Origin: Sporosarcina sp. FSL K6-1508
Lineage (GTDB): Bacteria; Bacillota; Bacilli; Bacillales_A; Planococcaceae
Length of the DNA stretch: 64,000 nucleotides
Assembly: GCF_038007465.1 (NCBI RefSeq)
Contig: NZ_JBBOXF010000001.1
Coordinates: 2,429,001-2,493,000 of the forward strand
Direction of reading: 5' to 3'
How positions within the stretch are numbered: the first letter of the stretch is position 1; every line of letters starts with the position of its first letter. The notes beneath the pieces were generated by a model that saw only the letters and a list, made by a program, of their open reading frames with translations, did no database searches and was not told the origin of the DNA. Position numbers and translations under genes: made by a program. Below, one piece after another: positions 9,063-17,539 of the stretch.

Positions 9063-9818
9063 ATGAATGAAGATCGCAAAGTGAAACCGAATTTTAATGA
9101 CGCTCAGTATAATCATGAATTTAACCAAAGTAACAGGGAATATGAAAACACGTACGGTCAACAATCTTATTTACCTGTGAATTATAATAAGAACTATACA
9201 GATTCTTTCTACGACGAAGATGACAGTTCAGGAGCAGGCAGTTTCTTAGTAGGTGCCCTTGTTGGAGGGGTTATCGGAGCGGCTGCGGCACTTTTTCTAG
9301 CACCGAAATCAGGCAGTGAAATGCGCGGTGATTTTACAAATCAAGCATCTCAGCTGAAGGATAAGAGTATTGAAATCAGTTCTGTTGCAAAAGAAAAAGC
9401 GAATGAATTAACTTCTGTTGCAAAAGAGAAAACCGGAGAACTATCAAAGTCGATTCAAGAACAATCTGGGCAACTTGTCGATAAAGTGAAATCGATGACA
9501 TCTAAAACATCGGTACCGATGGATGATGGAACAGCATCTTCTGAAGGTGAAGAGTCTATTGATTATGTCGATGTGGCTAAAACTAAAGTTGAAAACGTAT
9601 TGGAAAACGGGGAAGAAAAAGTAACGGCTACTGTAGATGCATTAAAAAAGGCAGTTGAAAATAAAGTTAGTAATAAAGAAGGTAAAAAAGAGAATAATAT
9701 CAAAGATGAAACAACAGGTAATAGTAACGTCTCTTACGATAATAGCGATAATCTAGGTAAAGATAAAATAACGAACCAGAACTATGTGACTGACATACTA
9801 GAAAAACCAAAAAAATAA
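9063..9818 (+). CDS. ytxH: YtxH-domain stress protein
   Basis: 251-aa protein with a Tyr/Asn-rich N-terminus, a glycine-zipper membrane segment (~58-80, GALVGGVIGAAAALFLAPKSG) typical of the YtxH/gas-vesicle-like family, and a helical tail with two direct repeats of SVAKEK(A/T)(N/G)EL. The C-terminal ~100 residues are an extended, charged, low-complexity region, so it is longer than many YtxH proteins (about 150 aa). Second gene of the sigma-B operon; ytxJ, third in B. subtilis, is absent here. Confidence 0.85.
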   Translation: MNEDRKVKPNFNDAQYNHEFNQSNREYENTYGQQSYLPVNYNKNYTDSFYDEDDSSGAGSFLVGALVGGVIGAAAALFLAPKSGSEMRGDFTNQASQLKDKSIEISSVAKEKANELTSVAKEKTGELSKSIQEQSGQLVDKVKSMTSKTSVPMDDGTASSEGEESIDYVDVAKTKVENVLENGEEKVTATVDALKKAVENKVSNKEGKKENNIKDETTGNSNVSYDNSDNLGKDKITNQNYVTDILEKPKK

Positions 9819-9823
9819 TAAGT

Positions 9824-9864
9824 AAAAGATCCACCTATTCAAATTTGAGTAGGTGGATCTTTTC
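9824..9864 (+). terminator. Terminator after ytxGH
   Basis: AAAAGATCCACCTA / TAGGTGGATCTTTT with a 13-base loop; long perfect stem with flanking A and T runs, probably bidirectional. Confidence 0.9.
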
Positions 9865-9994
9865 GTCTTGAAAATTATTGAACTTGTCATAATAGATAAG
9901 TTGCTGCTTGGTGAATTGATGCCTAATCCAGTCTCAAGCACGTGGGCGTCCGCACAAAACAAGATATACAGTAAATATGACGAATTTAGACAAC

Positions 9995-10027
9995 CGTCAG
10001 GGAATGAACTGCATTCCTTCCCTGACG
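9995..10027 (-). repeat. Hairpin repeat with conserved GCAGTTCA loop, downstream of the FtsA-like gene
   Basis: Read on the minus strand this is CGTCAGGGA AGGAATGCAGTTCATTCC CTGACG: an outer stem CGTCAGGGA/TCCCTGACG style pairing around the loop ATGCAGTTCAT. It carries the same loop as hairpins at about 14653, 14813, 33789 and 59403. It lies in the sense orientation, 25 bases past the stop codon of the minus-strand gene 10052-12187, and may act as its transcript end. Confidence 0.65.
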
Positions 10028-10051
10028 AGGGCAGACAGATGCTTGGCTTTT

Positions 10052-12187
10052 TTATGCGAAACTGATTTCAAGCCTGTCGCCGCCATAGATAGCATCGTTG
10101 AATCCGATTGGTGTCCCGTTTCTAAGCAAACTATAATTACTTGAGGGATTTTCGGGCAAGCTATAATCTGTAAATGCGAAGACGTCGCTAAAAGTTATAG
10201 GACTTTCAGTTAGCGAGACGAAATCGAGTCGATCCCCAGGTTTTACAATCGCTGAAACCTCCACCTTAGTTCCATTTAATGTAGGGGTGAGCAGCGGTTT
10301 ACGAATTGTAACTGGTTCTTCATTAAATGTAACTGTTATTGTATCGAAAGCCTTTTTACCTATCTCTGATATAACTTCATCTACCGTAGGCAGGGAATGG
10401 TTTTGTATTGTAATTTGGTCACCATCCTTAATAATTTGTGAAGGCCGTACTGGTGTCCCTGATATGAAAAATTCAATGTTTCTTTTTTTCAGCGTAATCG
10501 TTTTTTGATTGACTGAGACAGTAAAATCATTTTCAATTATAAGATCACTTCGTTGCATTTTTTCGAATGCGGCCGCCACTGTTCGAGCATGGGCGACTGT
10601 GATTTTATCGCGGTCTTGGATTGCCGTATCAATCGTTTCCGGATTTCCGTTTATGTTTATGATTGGCTCCAATGAAACAGCAACTCCATTAATCGTTGCA
10701 CTGATCGTTTCCATTTCTTCAAGAAGGTCGCGTACGGTTGCGGTTGCATTACTGCCATCATTCCCAGGAATCAAGTTAATCGTATCATCATTTTGAATGA
10801 GGTCTTTAGTGCTTGCTGTCTCTCCGTTCAATAGAATTGTCGATGGCGTACCGTGTTCTCCCGGTATCATAATGTCATTACCGTTTACTATTACGGTCAT
10901 CCCGAGTCCGGGCATGCCATAGAGTTGACGGGCTTTAATGTTTGCTGCCAGAAGTGCATCGCTAACAGTCATTTCTTTTAATTCGAAAAGCCGCAATACC
11001 TTGTCGTTTACAGAAACGGACATATAGTGAATCGGTGCTCTTCTTGCTGCGATGGCAATTCCGATAGGGGTGACGAGTTCGGGTGATGAAGCGATGCCGG
11101 GTTCCAATGTAACACCGGATAGAGCATCTAATCCACGGATACCCACTCTGTTTTCGGGAAGTCCCAAGCATGTACTAATTTCTTTTGTAAGACCGGGTGT
11201 CAAACTTCCACCGCCCACAACCATGACTGCTTTAGGTGCAAGCCCGTTGTTCAAGCGCTTAATTTCGTCTGAAATGGATTTTGCGAGCCGATCAACGGCG
11301 GGTTTGATAACATCAACCACGTCCTGGGATGCGAAGTCTTGTTCAAAGCCGAGAATGTCAGTCATGACAATTACGTCTTCTGTTGTGATACTTCTTTTTG
11401 CAACTTCAGCGAGTGGGAAGTCAAGAAGAAAATGGTTGCTAAGTGCTTCCGTAATTTCATCCCCTGCAAGTGGCACCATTCCATAGGCCACAACTGTATT
11501 ATTATCGGTAATAGCGATATCCGACGTCCCTGCACCTATATCGACGAGCGCGACGTTTAAGCGTCTCATGGATGGCGGAATTAGGACGTTGATGGCTGCA
11601 ATCGGCTCTAAGGTTAGTGCTTCCATTTCCAGCCCGGCGCGTTTTAATGCCGAAAGAAGTGATTCGACTACAACCCGAGGCAGAAATGTCGCGATTACGT
11701 CAACAGAGGCAGACCGGCCAGCCTGATCGATTAAGCTGCCTATTTCATCACCTTCGAGTTTGTAGTGAAGTACAGAATAGCCGACGCAATAATAATAGTC
11801 ATCTTTCGTAACAGTATCCGATGACAGCAGTTTTTGTTGTGCTTGTTGAACCGCTGCGAGTTCTAAGCGATTGACATCTTCATCAGAAATGAGGGATCTT
11901 TCTGAAATGTCGATTGCCATTGATCCTTCAGAGGTTTTTAAAGCTCGCCCTGCAGCAGCGACACTGACTTGTTTCAAAGGACCGTGCTTTTCTTCAAGTA
12001 TTTCTTTAATCTCTAAAATGACATTTGCAACACTTAAAATGTTATGTATTTGACCGTCAATCATTGAACGTTCTTTGTGTTCAATCGAAACAAGATCGGC
12101 AACATGAAACATACCATTGTCTTCGATGAGGATGATTCCGACGACGGAACGGGTCCCAATGTCGAGCGCAAATAATGTAGTAGCCAA
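10052..12187 (-). CDS. FtsA/PilM-like actin-fold ATPase with C-terminal repeat domains
   Basis: 711 aa. Residues 1-385 are an FtsA/PilM/MreB-type ATPase: DIGTRS (9-14), an inserted SHS2-like segment (~85-170), DIGAGTSDIA (216-225), GGGSLTPGL (325-333) and PIGIAIA (374-380). Residues ~390-711 contain about five ~60-residue repeats of the form 'vNg..i...LNG......I..gD.i.i', suggesting small beta-rich modules; this tail is not part of cell-division FtsA. No membrane-targeting amphipathic tail is seen. The start is TTG at 12187, after AAGGATG; the only nearby ATG is out of frame and terminates at once. Monocistronic, divergent from aroA. Function unknown. Confidence 0.82.
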   Translation of the reverse strand: MATTLFALDIGTRSVVGIILIEDNGMFHVADLVSIEHKERSMIDGQIHNILSVANVILEIKEILEEKHGPLKQVSVAAAGRALKTSEGSMAIDISERSLISDEDVNRLELAAVQQAQQKLLSSDTVTKDDYYYCVGYSVLHYKLEGDEIGSLIDQAGRSASVDVIATFLPRVVVESLLSALKRAGLEMEALTLEPIAAINVLIPPSMRRLNVALVDIGAGTSDIAITDNNTVVAYGMVPLAGDEITEALSNHFLLDFPLAEVAKRSITTEDVIVMTDILGFEQDFASQDVVDVIKPAVDRLAKSISDEIKRLNNGLAPKAVMVVGGGSLTPGLTKEISTCLGLPENRVGIRGLDALSGVTLEPGIASSPELVTPIGIAIAARRAPIHYMSVSVNDKVLRLFELKEMTVSDALLAANIKARQLYGMPGLGMTVIVNGNDIMIPGEHGTPSTILLNGETASTKDLIQNDDTINLIPGNDGSNATATVRDLLEEMETISATINGVAVSLEPIININGNPETIDTAIQDRDKITVAHARTVAAAFEKMQRSDLIIENDFTVSVNQKTITLKKRNIEFFISGTPVRPSQIIKDGDQITIQNHSLPTVDEVISEIGKKAFDTITVTFNEEPVTIRKPLLTPTLNGTKVEVSAIVKPGDRLDFVSLTESPITFSDVFAFTDYSLPENPSSNYSLLRNGTPIGFNDAIYGGDRLEISFA

Positions 12188-12351
12188 GTTATTTCATCCT
12201 TTCTGTTGATAAATGACTTGTTTTAGAAGAATAAATAGAAATAACGTGACTTTTCAAATAGTCTTCTTTATACTTAGGTCTATTATCAAAAATGTAACAT
12301 ATATTCTTCTCTTCTGAAAGGGAATTATATATGCGGGGAGGAGACGGACTG

Positions 12352-13437
12352 ATGAGGCAAAATGATTTAGATGAATTACGTGGCCGTGTAAACGAGCTGA
12401 ATGTTAAAGTTTTGGATCTTATTAACGAAAGAACAACTGTTGTCCAAGAAATTGGTAAAGTAAAAGAAAAGCAAGGTGTCAACAGGTATGATCCGATCCG
12501 CGAAAGAGAAATGCTTAACTTCTTAAAAGAATCTAATAACGGTCCGTTGCCTAATGGGATTCTCGAACAAATCTTTAAAGGTATTTTCATGTCCGCACTT
12601 GAAATACAGGAAGACGATCAACGCAACGCTTTGCTTGTATCACGTAAGCGAAAAGCAGAGGATACGATTGTCGATGTGAATGGACATAAAATTGGTGATG
12701 GAAAACCGTCATTCATTTATGGTCCGTGTGCAGTCGAATCGTATGAGCAGGTTTTAGCTGTTGCACAGTCTATTAAAGCAAAAGGGTTAACGATGATAAG
12801 AGGCGGCGCATACAAACCTCGTACATCGCCATACGATTTCCAAGGACTAGGTCTTGAAGGTTTAAAAATACTGAAACGCGTTGCTGATGAAACAGGGCTT
12901 TCGGTTGTTACGGAAATCATTACACCGTCACATTTAGAAGAAGCACTTGATTATATCGATGTTGTCCAAATTGGTGCACGTAATATGCAGAACTTTGAAT
13001 TGTTGAAGGAAGCTGGGATGATTAATAAACCAGTGCTTCTGAAACGTGGACTTGCAGCGACAATCGATGAATTCATTCACGCAGCCGAATATATAATTTC
13101 AAAAGGCAATAGTCAAATTATCCTTTGTGAACGAGGTATCCGTACATATGAACGGGCAACCCGCAATACATTAGATATTTCAGCTGTTCCGATACTGAAG
13201 CAAGAGACACATTTACCGGTCTTTGTGGATGTAACACACTCTACAGGCAGAAAAGACTTGCTACTGCCTACAGCGAAAGCTGCGATAGCGGTAGGAGCGG
13301 ATGGTGTAATGGCAGAAGTACATCCAGATCCGGCCGTTGCATTATCTGATTCTGCACAACAGATGGATCTGCAACAGTTTGATGAGTTCTATGAAGCGAT
13401 TAACCAGTTCATGAACACCCACCACACGATCTCATGA
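12352..13437 (+). CDS. aroA: Chorismate mutase / DAHP synthase (AroA, bifunctional)
   Basis: 361 aa. N-terminal AroQ-type chorismate mutase (~1-90; LDELRGRVNELNVKVLDLINER) fused to a type I-beta DAHP synthase (~100-361; GPCAVESYEQ, RGGAYKPRTSPYDFQGLG, DVTHSTGRKD). Catalyses PEP + erythrose-4-P to DAHP, the first step of the shikimate pathway; the mutase domain serves as a feedback sensor for prephenate/chorismate in Bacillus. ATG 12352 follows GGGGAGGAG; the in-frame ATG at 12331 precedes that ribosome binding site. Sits directly upstream of ccpA, as in Bacillus. Confidence 0.95.
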   Translation: MRQNDLDELRGRVNELNVKVLDLINERTTVVQEIGKVKEKQGVNRYDPIREREMLNFLKESNNGPLPNGILEQIFKGIFMSALEIQEDDQRNALLVSRKRKAEDTIVDVNGHKIGDGKPSFIYGPCAVESYEQVLAVAQSIKAKGLTMIRGGAYKPRTSPYDFQGLGLEGLKILKRVADETGLSVVTEIITPSHLEEALDYIDVVQIGARNMQNFELLKEAGMINKPVLLKRGLAATIDEFIHAAEYIISKGNSQIILCERGIRTYERATRNTLDISAVPILKQETHLPVFVDVTHSTGRKDLLLPTAKAAIAVGADGVMAEVHPDPAVALSDSAQQMDLQQFDEFYEAINQFMNTHHTIS

Positions 13438-13440
13438 TCC

Positions 13441-13472
13441 AACGCCGGACCTTCCAAGGTTCCGGCGTTTTG
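13441..13472 (+). terminator. Terminator after aroA
   Basis: AACGCCGGACCTT-cca-AGGTTCCGGCGTTTT, GC-rich stem and T-run three bases after the stop codon. Confidence 0.9.
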
Positions 13473-13512
13473 ATTAGATAAAGAAATGGAATATAAGGAA
13501 GGAGAAAAATCT

Positions 13513-14511
13513 ATGGCAATAACGATTTACGACGTAGCCAGGGAGGCAAACGTTTCGATGGCGACGGTTTCCCGTGTCGTTAACGGCAATCAGAATGTAA
13601 AGCCTGTCACAAGGAAAAAAGTACTCGACTGCATTGAACGACTTGGCTATCGACCGAATGCTGTGGCGAGAGGGCTGGCTAGTAAGAAGACGACAACTAT
13701 TGGAGTGATTGTTCCTGATATCTCCAAAAGTTTCTACTCAGAATTTTCTCGCGGGATAGCTGATGTTGCAACAATGTACGAATATAATATTATTCTTTCA
13801 AACTCTGATGAACGCACAGTTAGAGAAGTGGAATTGATTGAGGATCATCTTGGCAAACAAGTGGATGGACTAATTTTCATGAGCGACTCAGTTTCGGAAG
13901 AGGTGCGTACGGAACTTTCGACAGCCAATGTTCCCATTGTTTTGGCGGGAACCCTGGATGTGGAAAAACAATTTGCAACAGTGAATATTGACTATGAAGA
14001 GGCCGCCTATGTAGCGGTCAACAAATTAATATCAAATGGCCATAAAAAAATCGTTTTTGTTTCTGGTCCATTCACCCGTGATATCAACCGGATAAGTAAA
14101 AAAGCTGGATATAAGAGAGCACTCCAAGATGCAGGCATTCCTGTTGATGAAGGGCTCATCGTGCAGATGGATGATACTTACGACGGAGCATACGAAGGGT
14201 GGAAACAAATACGTGATTTACCTGGAAGGCCAACTGCTATTTTTACAGGAAATGATGCGCTTGCTGTCGGTCTGTTAAATGGGATTAGGGATGAGGGGCT
14301 GTCTGTTCCTGAAGACTATGAACTCATCTGTTTTGAACATTCTATTTTAGCAAGGGTAGTCAGACCCCAATTGACATCAATTGTTGTTCCGCTTTATGAT
14401 TTAGGAGCAGTATCAATGCGTCTGTTGACGAAATTGATGAATGGAGAAGAAATTGACGAACAGCAGGTCATTTTACCATTTAGGCTTGAAAATCGTGATT
14501 CTATGAAATAA
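13513..14511 (+). CDS. ccpA: Catabolite control protein A
   Basis: 332-aa LacI/GalR-family regulator. Residues 1-60 hold the HTH and hinge (ITIYDVAREANVSMATVSRV, then RPNAVARGLASKKT); the rest is the periplasmic-binding-type core. With HPr-Ser46-P as corepressor it binds cre sites to repress or activate carbon genes. Several likely targets are in this window (acsA, acuABC, ackA, citZ). ATG 13513 follows AAGGAGG; the upstream in-frame ATG 13486 precedes it and is not preferred. Confidence 0.97.
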   Translation: MAITIYDVAREANVSMATVSRVVNGNQNVKPVTRKKVLDCIERLGYRPNAVARGLASKKTTTIGVIVPDISKSFYSEFSRGIADVATMYEYNIILSNSDERTVREVELIEDHLGKQVDGLIFMSDSVSEEVRTELSTANVPIVLAGTLDVEKQFATVNIDYEEAAYVAVNKLISNGHKKIVFVSGPFTRDINRISKKAGYKRALQDAGIPVDEGLIVQMDDTYDGAYEGWKQIRDLPGRPTAIFTGNDALAVGLLNGIRDEGLSVPEDYELICFEHSILARVVRPQLTSIVVPLYDLGAVSMRLLTKLMNGEEIDEQQVILPFRLENRDSMK

Positions 14512-14512
14512 C

Positions 14513-14568
14513 AAAAGAGCAATCTTTTCAGTCGGAAAACATCCGTTTGAAGAAGATTGCTCTTTTTT
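14513..14568 (+). terminator. Terminator after ccpA
   Basis: AAAAGAGCAATCTT ... AAGATTGCTCTTTTTT with a loop of about 26 bases; strong lower stem and T-run. Confidence 0.85.
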
Positions 14569-14600
14569 GAAAGAAAGTATAAGGATTTCAAACTGGAGCA

Positions 14601-14742
14601 GTGGCTAGACTCCAGCGCCTAGAGGCTCGGGTCATAAGCCGGTCCAGCTAGGAAGGATTGAACTGCATCCTTCCCGGGCAAAGTCCGCCGCTTCGCCAGC
14701 CGTCTTATGCCTGTCGCCCCTAACCAGGCGCTTGCGCTTTTC
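14601..14742 (-). repeat. Dispersed intergenic repeat, copy 1 of a tandem pair
   Basis: About 142 bases from GTGGCTAGACTCCAGCGCC to GCGCTTGCGCTTTTC, of the quasi-palindromic intergenic type common in Bacillaceae/Planococcaceae, with ends that can pair. The middle carries GGAAGGAT-TGAACTGC-ATCCTTCC, the minus-strand loop GCAGTTCA shared with other hairpins in the window. No credible gene lies inside. Confidence 0.85.
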
Positions 14743-14745
14743 ATA

Positions 14746-14902
14746 GTGGCTAGACTCCAGCGCCTAGACTCCAGCGCCTAGAGGCTCGGGTCATAAGCCG
14801 GTCCAGCTAGGAAGGATTGAACTGCATCCTTCCCGGGCAAAGTCCGCCGCTTCGCCAGCCCGTCTTATGCCTGTCGACTCTACCCAGACGCTTACGCTTT
14901 TC
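14746..14902 (-). repeat. Dispersed intergenic repeat, copy 2 of the tandem pair
   Basis: Nearly identical to the copy at 14601-14742. It differs by an internal 15-base duplication (GACTCCAGCGCCTA twice at 14755-14784), one extra C, and a diverged 3' end (CAGACGCTTACGCTTTTC). It abuts the acuC stop codon, so on the minus strand it forms the acuC 3' end. Together the two copies fill the 390-base gap between ccpA and acuC. Confidence 0.85.
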
Positions 14903-16069
14903 TTATTTGTTCATTTTTTCGTTACGGATCGTATGTAAGGCCCGGCTCAGCATCTGGGCATTTTTCTCGTTTATTTCCTCTTTTCGTGGAATGGATTCAT
15001 AGAGTGGTACAGGGTCCTCCCAAGTCGGTATAAGAGGGACTGGAGACTGTTCCTGCCACGTGGAAAGCCAGTCCTCGGGAAGGGGACCAGTAGGAGCAGG
15101 GACGTTTTTCATCGCCAGCCAAATATGAGACCATGCCCTTGGAACAACACGCCAGATATCATAGCCGCCGCCTCCAACGGCAATCCAGCGTCCTTCACAA
15201 TATTCTTCAGCAATTTCACGTGCAACACGGGGAATCTCTTTATAAATGTCCATTGTTCCGTATAGATGTGTCAATGGGTCGAAATAATGCGCGTCAGCCC
15301 CATTTTGTGTCAAGATAACATCCGGTTTGAAAAATTCAGTCACCTCTGTTAGGGCTGTCTTATAAATCGAGAGGAAAGACTCATCCTCCGTGAAGGCATC
15401 TATCGGAAAATTAAAAGAAGTGCCGTAACCGGATCCATTGCCTCGCTCCGTTATACTTCCGGTCCCGGGAAACAGATAGCGGCCTGTTTCATGAATAGAT
15501 AGCGTACAGACTGATGGGTCATCATAGAAACTCCATTGTACGCCGTCTCCGTGATGGGCGTCCGTGTCGATATAAAGAACGCGGGCCCCGTATTTTTCTT
15601 GTAAATATTTTATTGCAACTGAACTGTCGTTATATACACAAAAACCGGAGGCGCGGCCGTGGAAACCGTGATGTAGCCCACCGCCAAGATTTAATGCGTA
15701 CTTAGCGCGCCCTTGCATCACTTCATCCACCGCAGTCAAAGTACCACCGACTAACATTGCACTGGCTTCATGCATATTAGGGAAAATTGGCGTATCCTCT
15801 GTTCCTATACCATAAATACTCCCAACGTCCTCACGCAGTTCCCCTTTTCCCGCTTTTTTAACGATATCTATAAACTTGCTATCGTGAGCAAGTAGCAATT
15901 CTTCATCTGTCGCCATACGGGGAGGGATAATATCACTATCCTGAATGGCTCCTGATTTTTTTAAAAGATCAAGGGTCAACAATATCCTTTTCTGGTTGAA
16001 CGGGTGAGAATCCGAAAAAGAGTATCCAAGTTGTTCTTCCGAGAAGATGAAAACAGCATCTTTTTTCAT
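14903..16069 (-). CDS. acuC: AcuC, acetoin utilisation protein / class I-type deacetylase
   Basis: 388-aa histone-deacetylase-like Zn enzyme. Shows LNLGGGLHHGFHGRASGFCVYND and YIDTDAHHGDGVQ, giving the His-His and Asp/His metal-binding and charge-relay residues, and the later QNGADAHYFDPL metal Asp. In Bacillus AcuC deacetylates acetyl-CoA synthetase and so reactivates it, opposing AcuA. The ATG at 16069 overlaps the acuB stop (ATGA), marking one operon acuA-acuB-acuC, transcribed away from acsA. Confidence 0.94.
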   Translation of the reverse strand: MKKDAVFIFSEEQLGYSFSDSHPFNQKRILLTLDLLKKSGAIQDSDIIPPRMATDEELLLAHDSKFIDIVKKAGKGELREDVGSIYGIGTEDTPIFPNMHEASAMLVGGTLTAVDEVMQGRAKYALNLGGGLHHGFHGRASGFCVYNDSSVAIKYLQEKYGARVLYIDTDAHHGDGVQWSFYDDPSVCTLSIHETGRYLFPGTGSITERGNGSGYGTSFNFPIDAFTEDESFLSIYKTALTEVTEFFKPDVILTQNGADAHYFDPLTHLYGTMDIYKEIPRVAREIAEEYCEGRWIAVGGGGYDIWRVVPRAWSHIWLAMKNVPAPTGPLPEDWLSTWQEQSPVPLIPTWEDPVPLYESIPRKEEINEKNAQMLSRALHTIRNEKMNK

Positions 16070-16713
16070 AAGTCGATGCCCGGCACGTTTGGCCATAGGA
16101 CTTCAAAGCCACTGTCCTTTAGTCCTTGAATGATTTTAAGTGGATTCATAGAATTAATTCTGATGACCAGAATTTTATTTGCTTCGTTTTCTTTATCTGG
16201 ATAGACGAGAACACTCAAAACATTTGATTTCTGCTCGTGAAATACTTTGGATACTTCGAAAAGGATTCCTGGTGTATTTGGAACCCGCACTTCTATCTGT
16301 GAACCGGGCTGATGTGCGCCAGTCAATTCGATATATTTATAAAGTAGATCTGTTTCTGTAATGATACCAACCAGTTTATTGTTTGAAATGATGGGGAGGC
16401 AACCAATTTTGGTATCGTAGAATATGACTGCTGTCTCTTCCACGAAATCCATAGGATGTCCGGTAATCGGGTTTTTTGTCATCACTTCGGCGAGCAGGGT
16501 ATCGTAAGTGCTATTGTCTATGATTTCGGAAATTGTTGAGGGAACAACTTCTTTTAAGTTACGGTCTGTCACGATTCCCACGAGAGCCCCATCAGCAGAA
16601 AGGATTGGCAAGTGACGAATTTTCTTTTCCCGCATGAGTTTAAGAGCATCTTTCACTGTGTTTTGTGGCGATAAAGTTATAACTTCACTTATCATTATTT
16701 CTTCAATTAGCAT
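16066..16713 (-). CDS. acuB: AcuB, tandem CBS plus ACT domain protein
   Basis: 215 aa. Two CBS domains (~7-60 and ~75-130) followed by an ACT-like domain (~138-215; IEVRVPNTPGILFEVSKVF). CBS pairs bind adenine nucleotides, so an energy- or nucleotide-sensing regulatory role is plausible; no enzymatic motif. Middle gene of the acuABC operon; its stop overlaps the acuC start. Confidence 0.92.
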   Translation of the reverse strand: MLIEEIMISEVITLSPQNTVKDALKLMREKKIRHLPILSADGALVGIVTDRNLKEVVPSTISEIIDNSTYDTLLAEVMTKNPITGHPMDFVEETAVIFYDTKIGCLPIISNNKLVGIITETDLLYKYIELTGAHQPGSQIEVRVPNTPGILFEVSKVFHEQKSNVLSVLVYPDKENEANKILVIRINSMNPLKIIQGLKDSGFEVLWPNVPGIDL

Positions 16714-16729
16714 TTAACTGACCTCACTT

Positions 16730-17362
16730 TCAATACATGAATCGGTTCATGAACCGTAAACTGTCGAACTGTTGAATGGAGTCTTGGTCAATTCTTTTTC
16801 CAATCCGTGCCATCAGGCAATTGGCGGGATGGGAGCTTATTTCAGGGTCATCGGTCGCATAATATTCCAACCCGCCTGCATTCATCATTTTTTCCATTAT
16901 CTTTCTGTACTCCCACACATTGAGCTTCGTCCCTTTCAAATCCCAATGCCAGTAATATTCAGTCGTTAGAATGATGTAATCTTCCATAGCATCATCCATC
17001 ATGGAAACTCTTAAAAGTGATTTTCCAACACCGCCACCCCGGAATTTTGGAATCACTTCAATTGCTCCAAGCTCAATAAGATTTTCTATTTTTCCCTGGG
17101 ACCATCGTTCCAAGGGATCCGGATACAGATAGGTGACATAGCCAACAATTTCATTTGAATCACGAACGATTAAGATTCGACCTTCCGGAAGTTCAGCAAT
17201 CTCTATGAGTGCCCTATGTTGTTGTGCAGGGGGTCTGAACGCCACAAGATCTTCGTGAAAGTCCAGGTTTGCGAGGTGATCTGCAGTAATAGGTCCTTCA
17301 ATAATAATATTTCCGTTCTTATGTTTTATTTCCATCGCATTGTATGTTTTTATATGTTCCAA
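16730..17362 (-). CDS. acuA: AcuA, protein lysine acetyltransferase acting on AcsA
   Basis: 210-aa GNAT acetyltransferase. IELGAIEV.PKFRGGGVGKSLL is the acetyl-CoA binding R/Q-x-x-G-x-G/A motif; YYWHWDLKGTKLNVWEYRKIM and SSHPANCLMARIGK are AcuA signatures. In Bacillus AcuA acetylates Lys549 of AcsA and inactivates it. The start is taken as TTG at 17362: it yields MEHIKTYN, matching the B. subtilis N-terminus MEHHKTY, with AAAGGTGG 8 bases upstream. GTG at 17374 is an alternative. Confidence 0.94.
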   Translation of the reverse strand: MEHIKTYNAMEIKHKNGNIIIEGPITADHLANLDFHEDLVAFRPPAQQHRALIEIAELPEGRILIVRDSNEIVGYVTYLYPDPLERWSQGKIENLIELGAIEVIPKFRGGGVGKSLLRVSMMDDAMEDYIILTTEYYWHWDLKGTKLNVWEYRKIMEKMMNAGGLEYYATDDPEISSHPANCLMARIGKRIDQDSIQQFDSLRFMNRFMY

Positions 17363-17474
17363 TACGGTCACCACCTTTATTTGATATCAACTTATTTCTA
17401 GTATACAACAAAAAGGATAAAGAAAAGGCTGTTGATTCTTACAAAACAAAAACAATCGGAAAAATATAATTAAT

Positions 17475-17504
17475 TAGACAACTATATTGGAAGTAAGGTA
17501 GAAT
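17475..17504 (+). promoter_or_regulatory. Likely sigma-A promoter of acsA
   Basis: TAGACA (17475-17480), 18-base spacer, TAGAAT (17499-17504), 35 bases ahead of the acsA start. I could not find a convincing cre site in the acsA-acuA divergent region, although CcpA control would be expected from B. subtilis. Confidence 0.55.
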
Positions 17505-17539
17505 GAGTTTTATAATTGATTTTTGAAAGGATGAGATGG

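Noticed and set aside
9853..10065. 70-aa open frame on the plus strand
   Set aside because: Begins inside the ytxGH terminator and runs through the hairpin repeat into the antisense of the FtsA-like gene; no ribosome binding site.
14817..15002. 61-aa open frame on the plus strand
   Set aside because: Lies within the intergenic repeat and antisense to acuC; composition follows the repeat and there is no ribosome binding site.
17375..17539. cre site in the acsA-acuA divergent region
   Set aside because: Expected from B. subtilis, but candidates such as AACAATCGGAAAAA lack the outer half-sites; not annotated.
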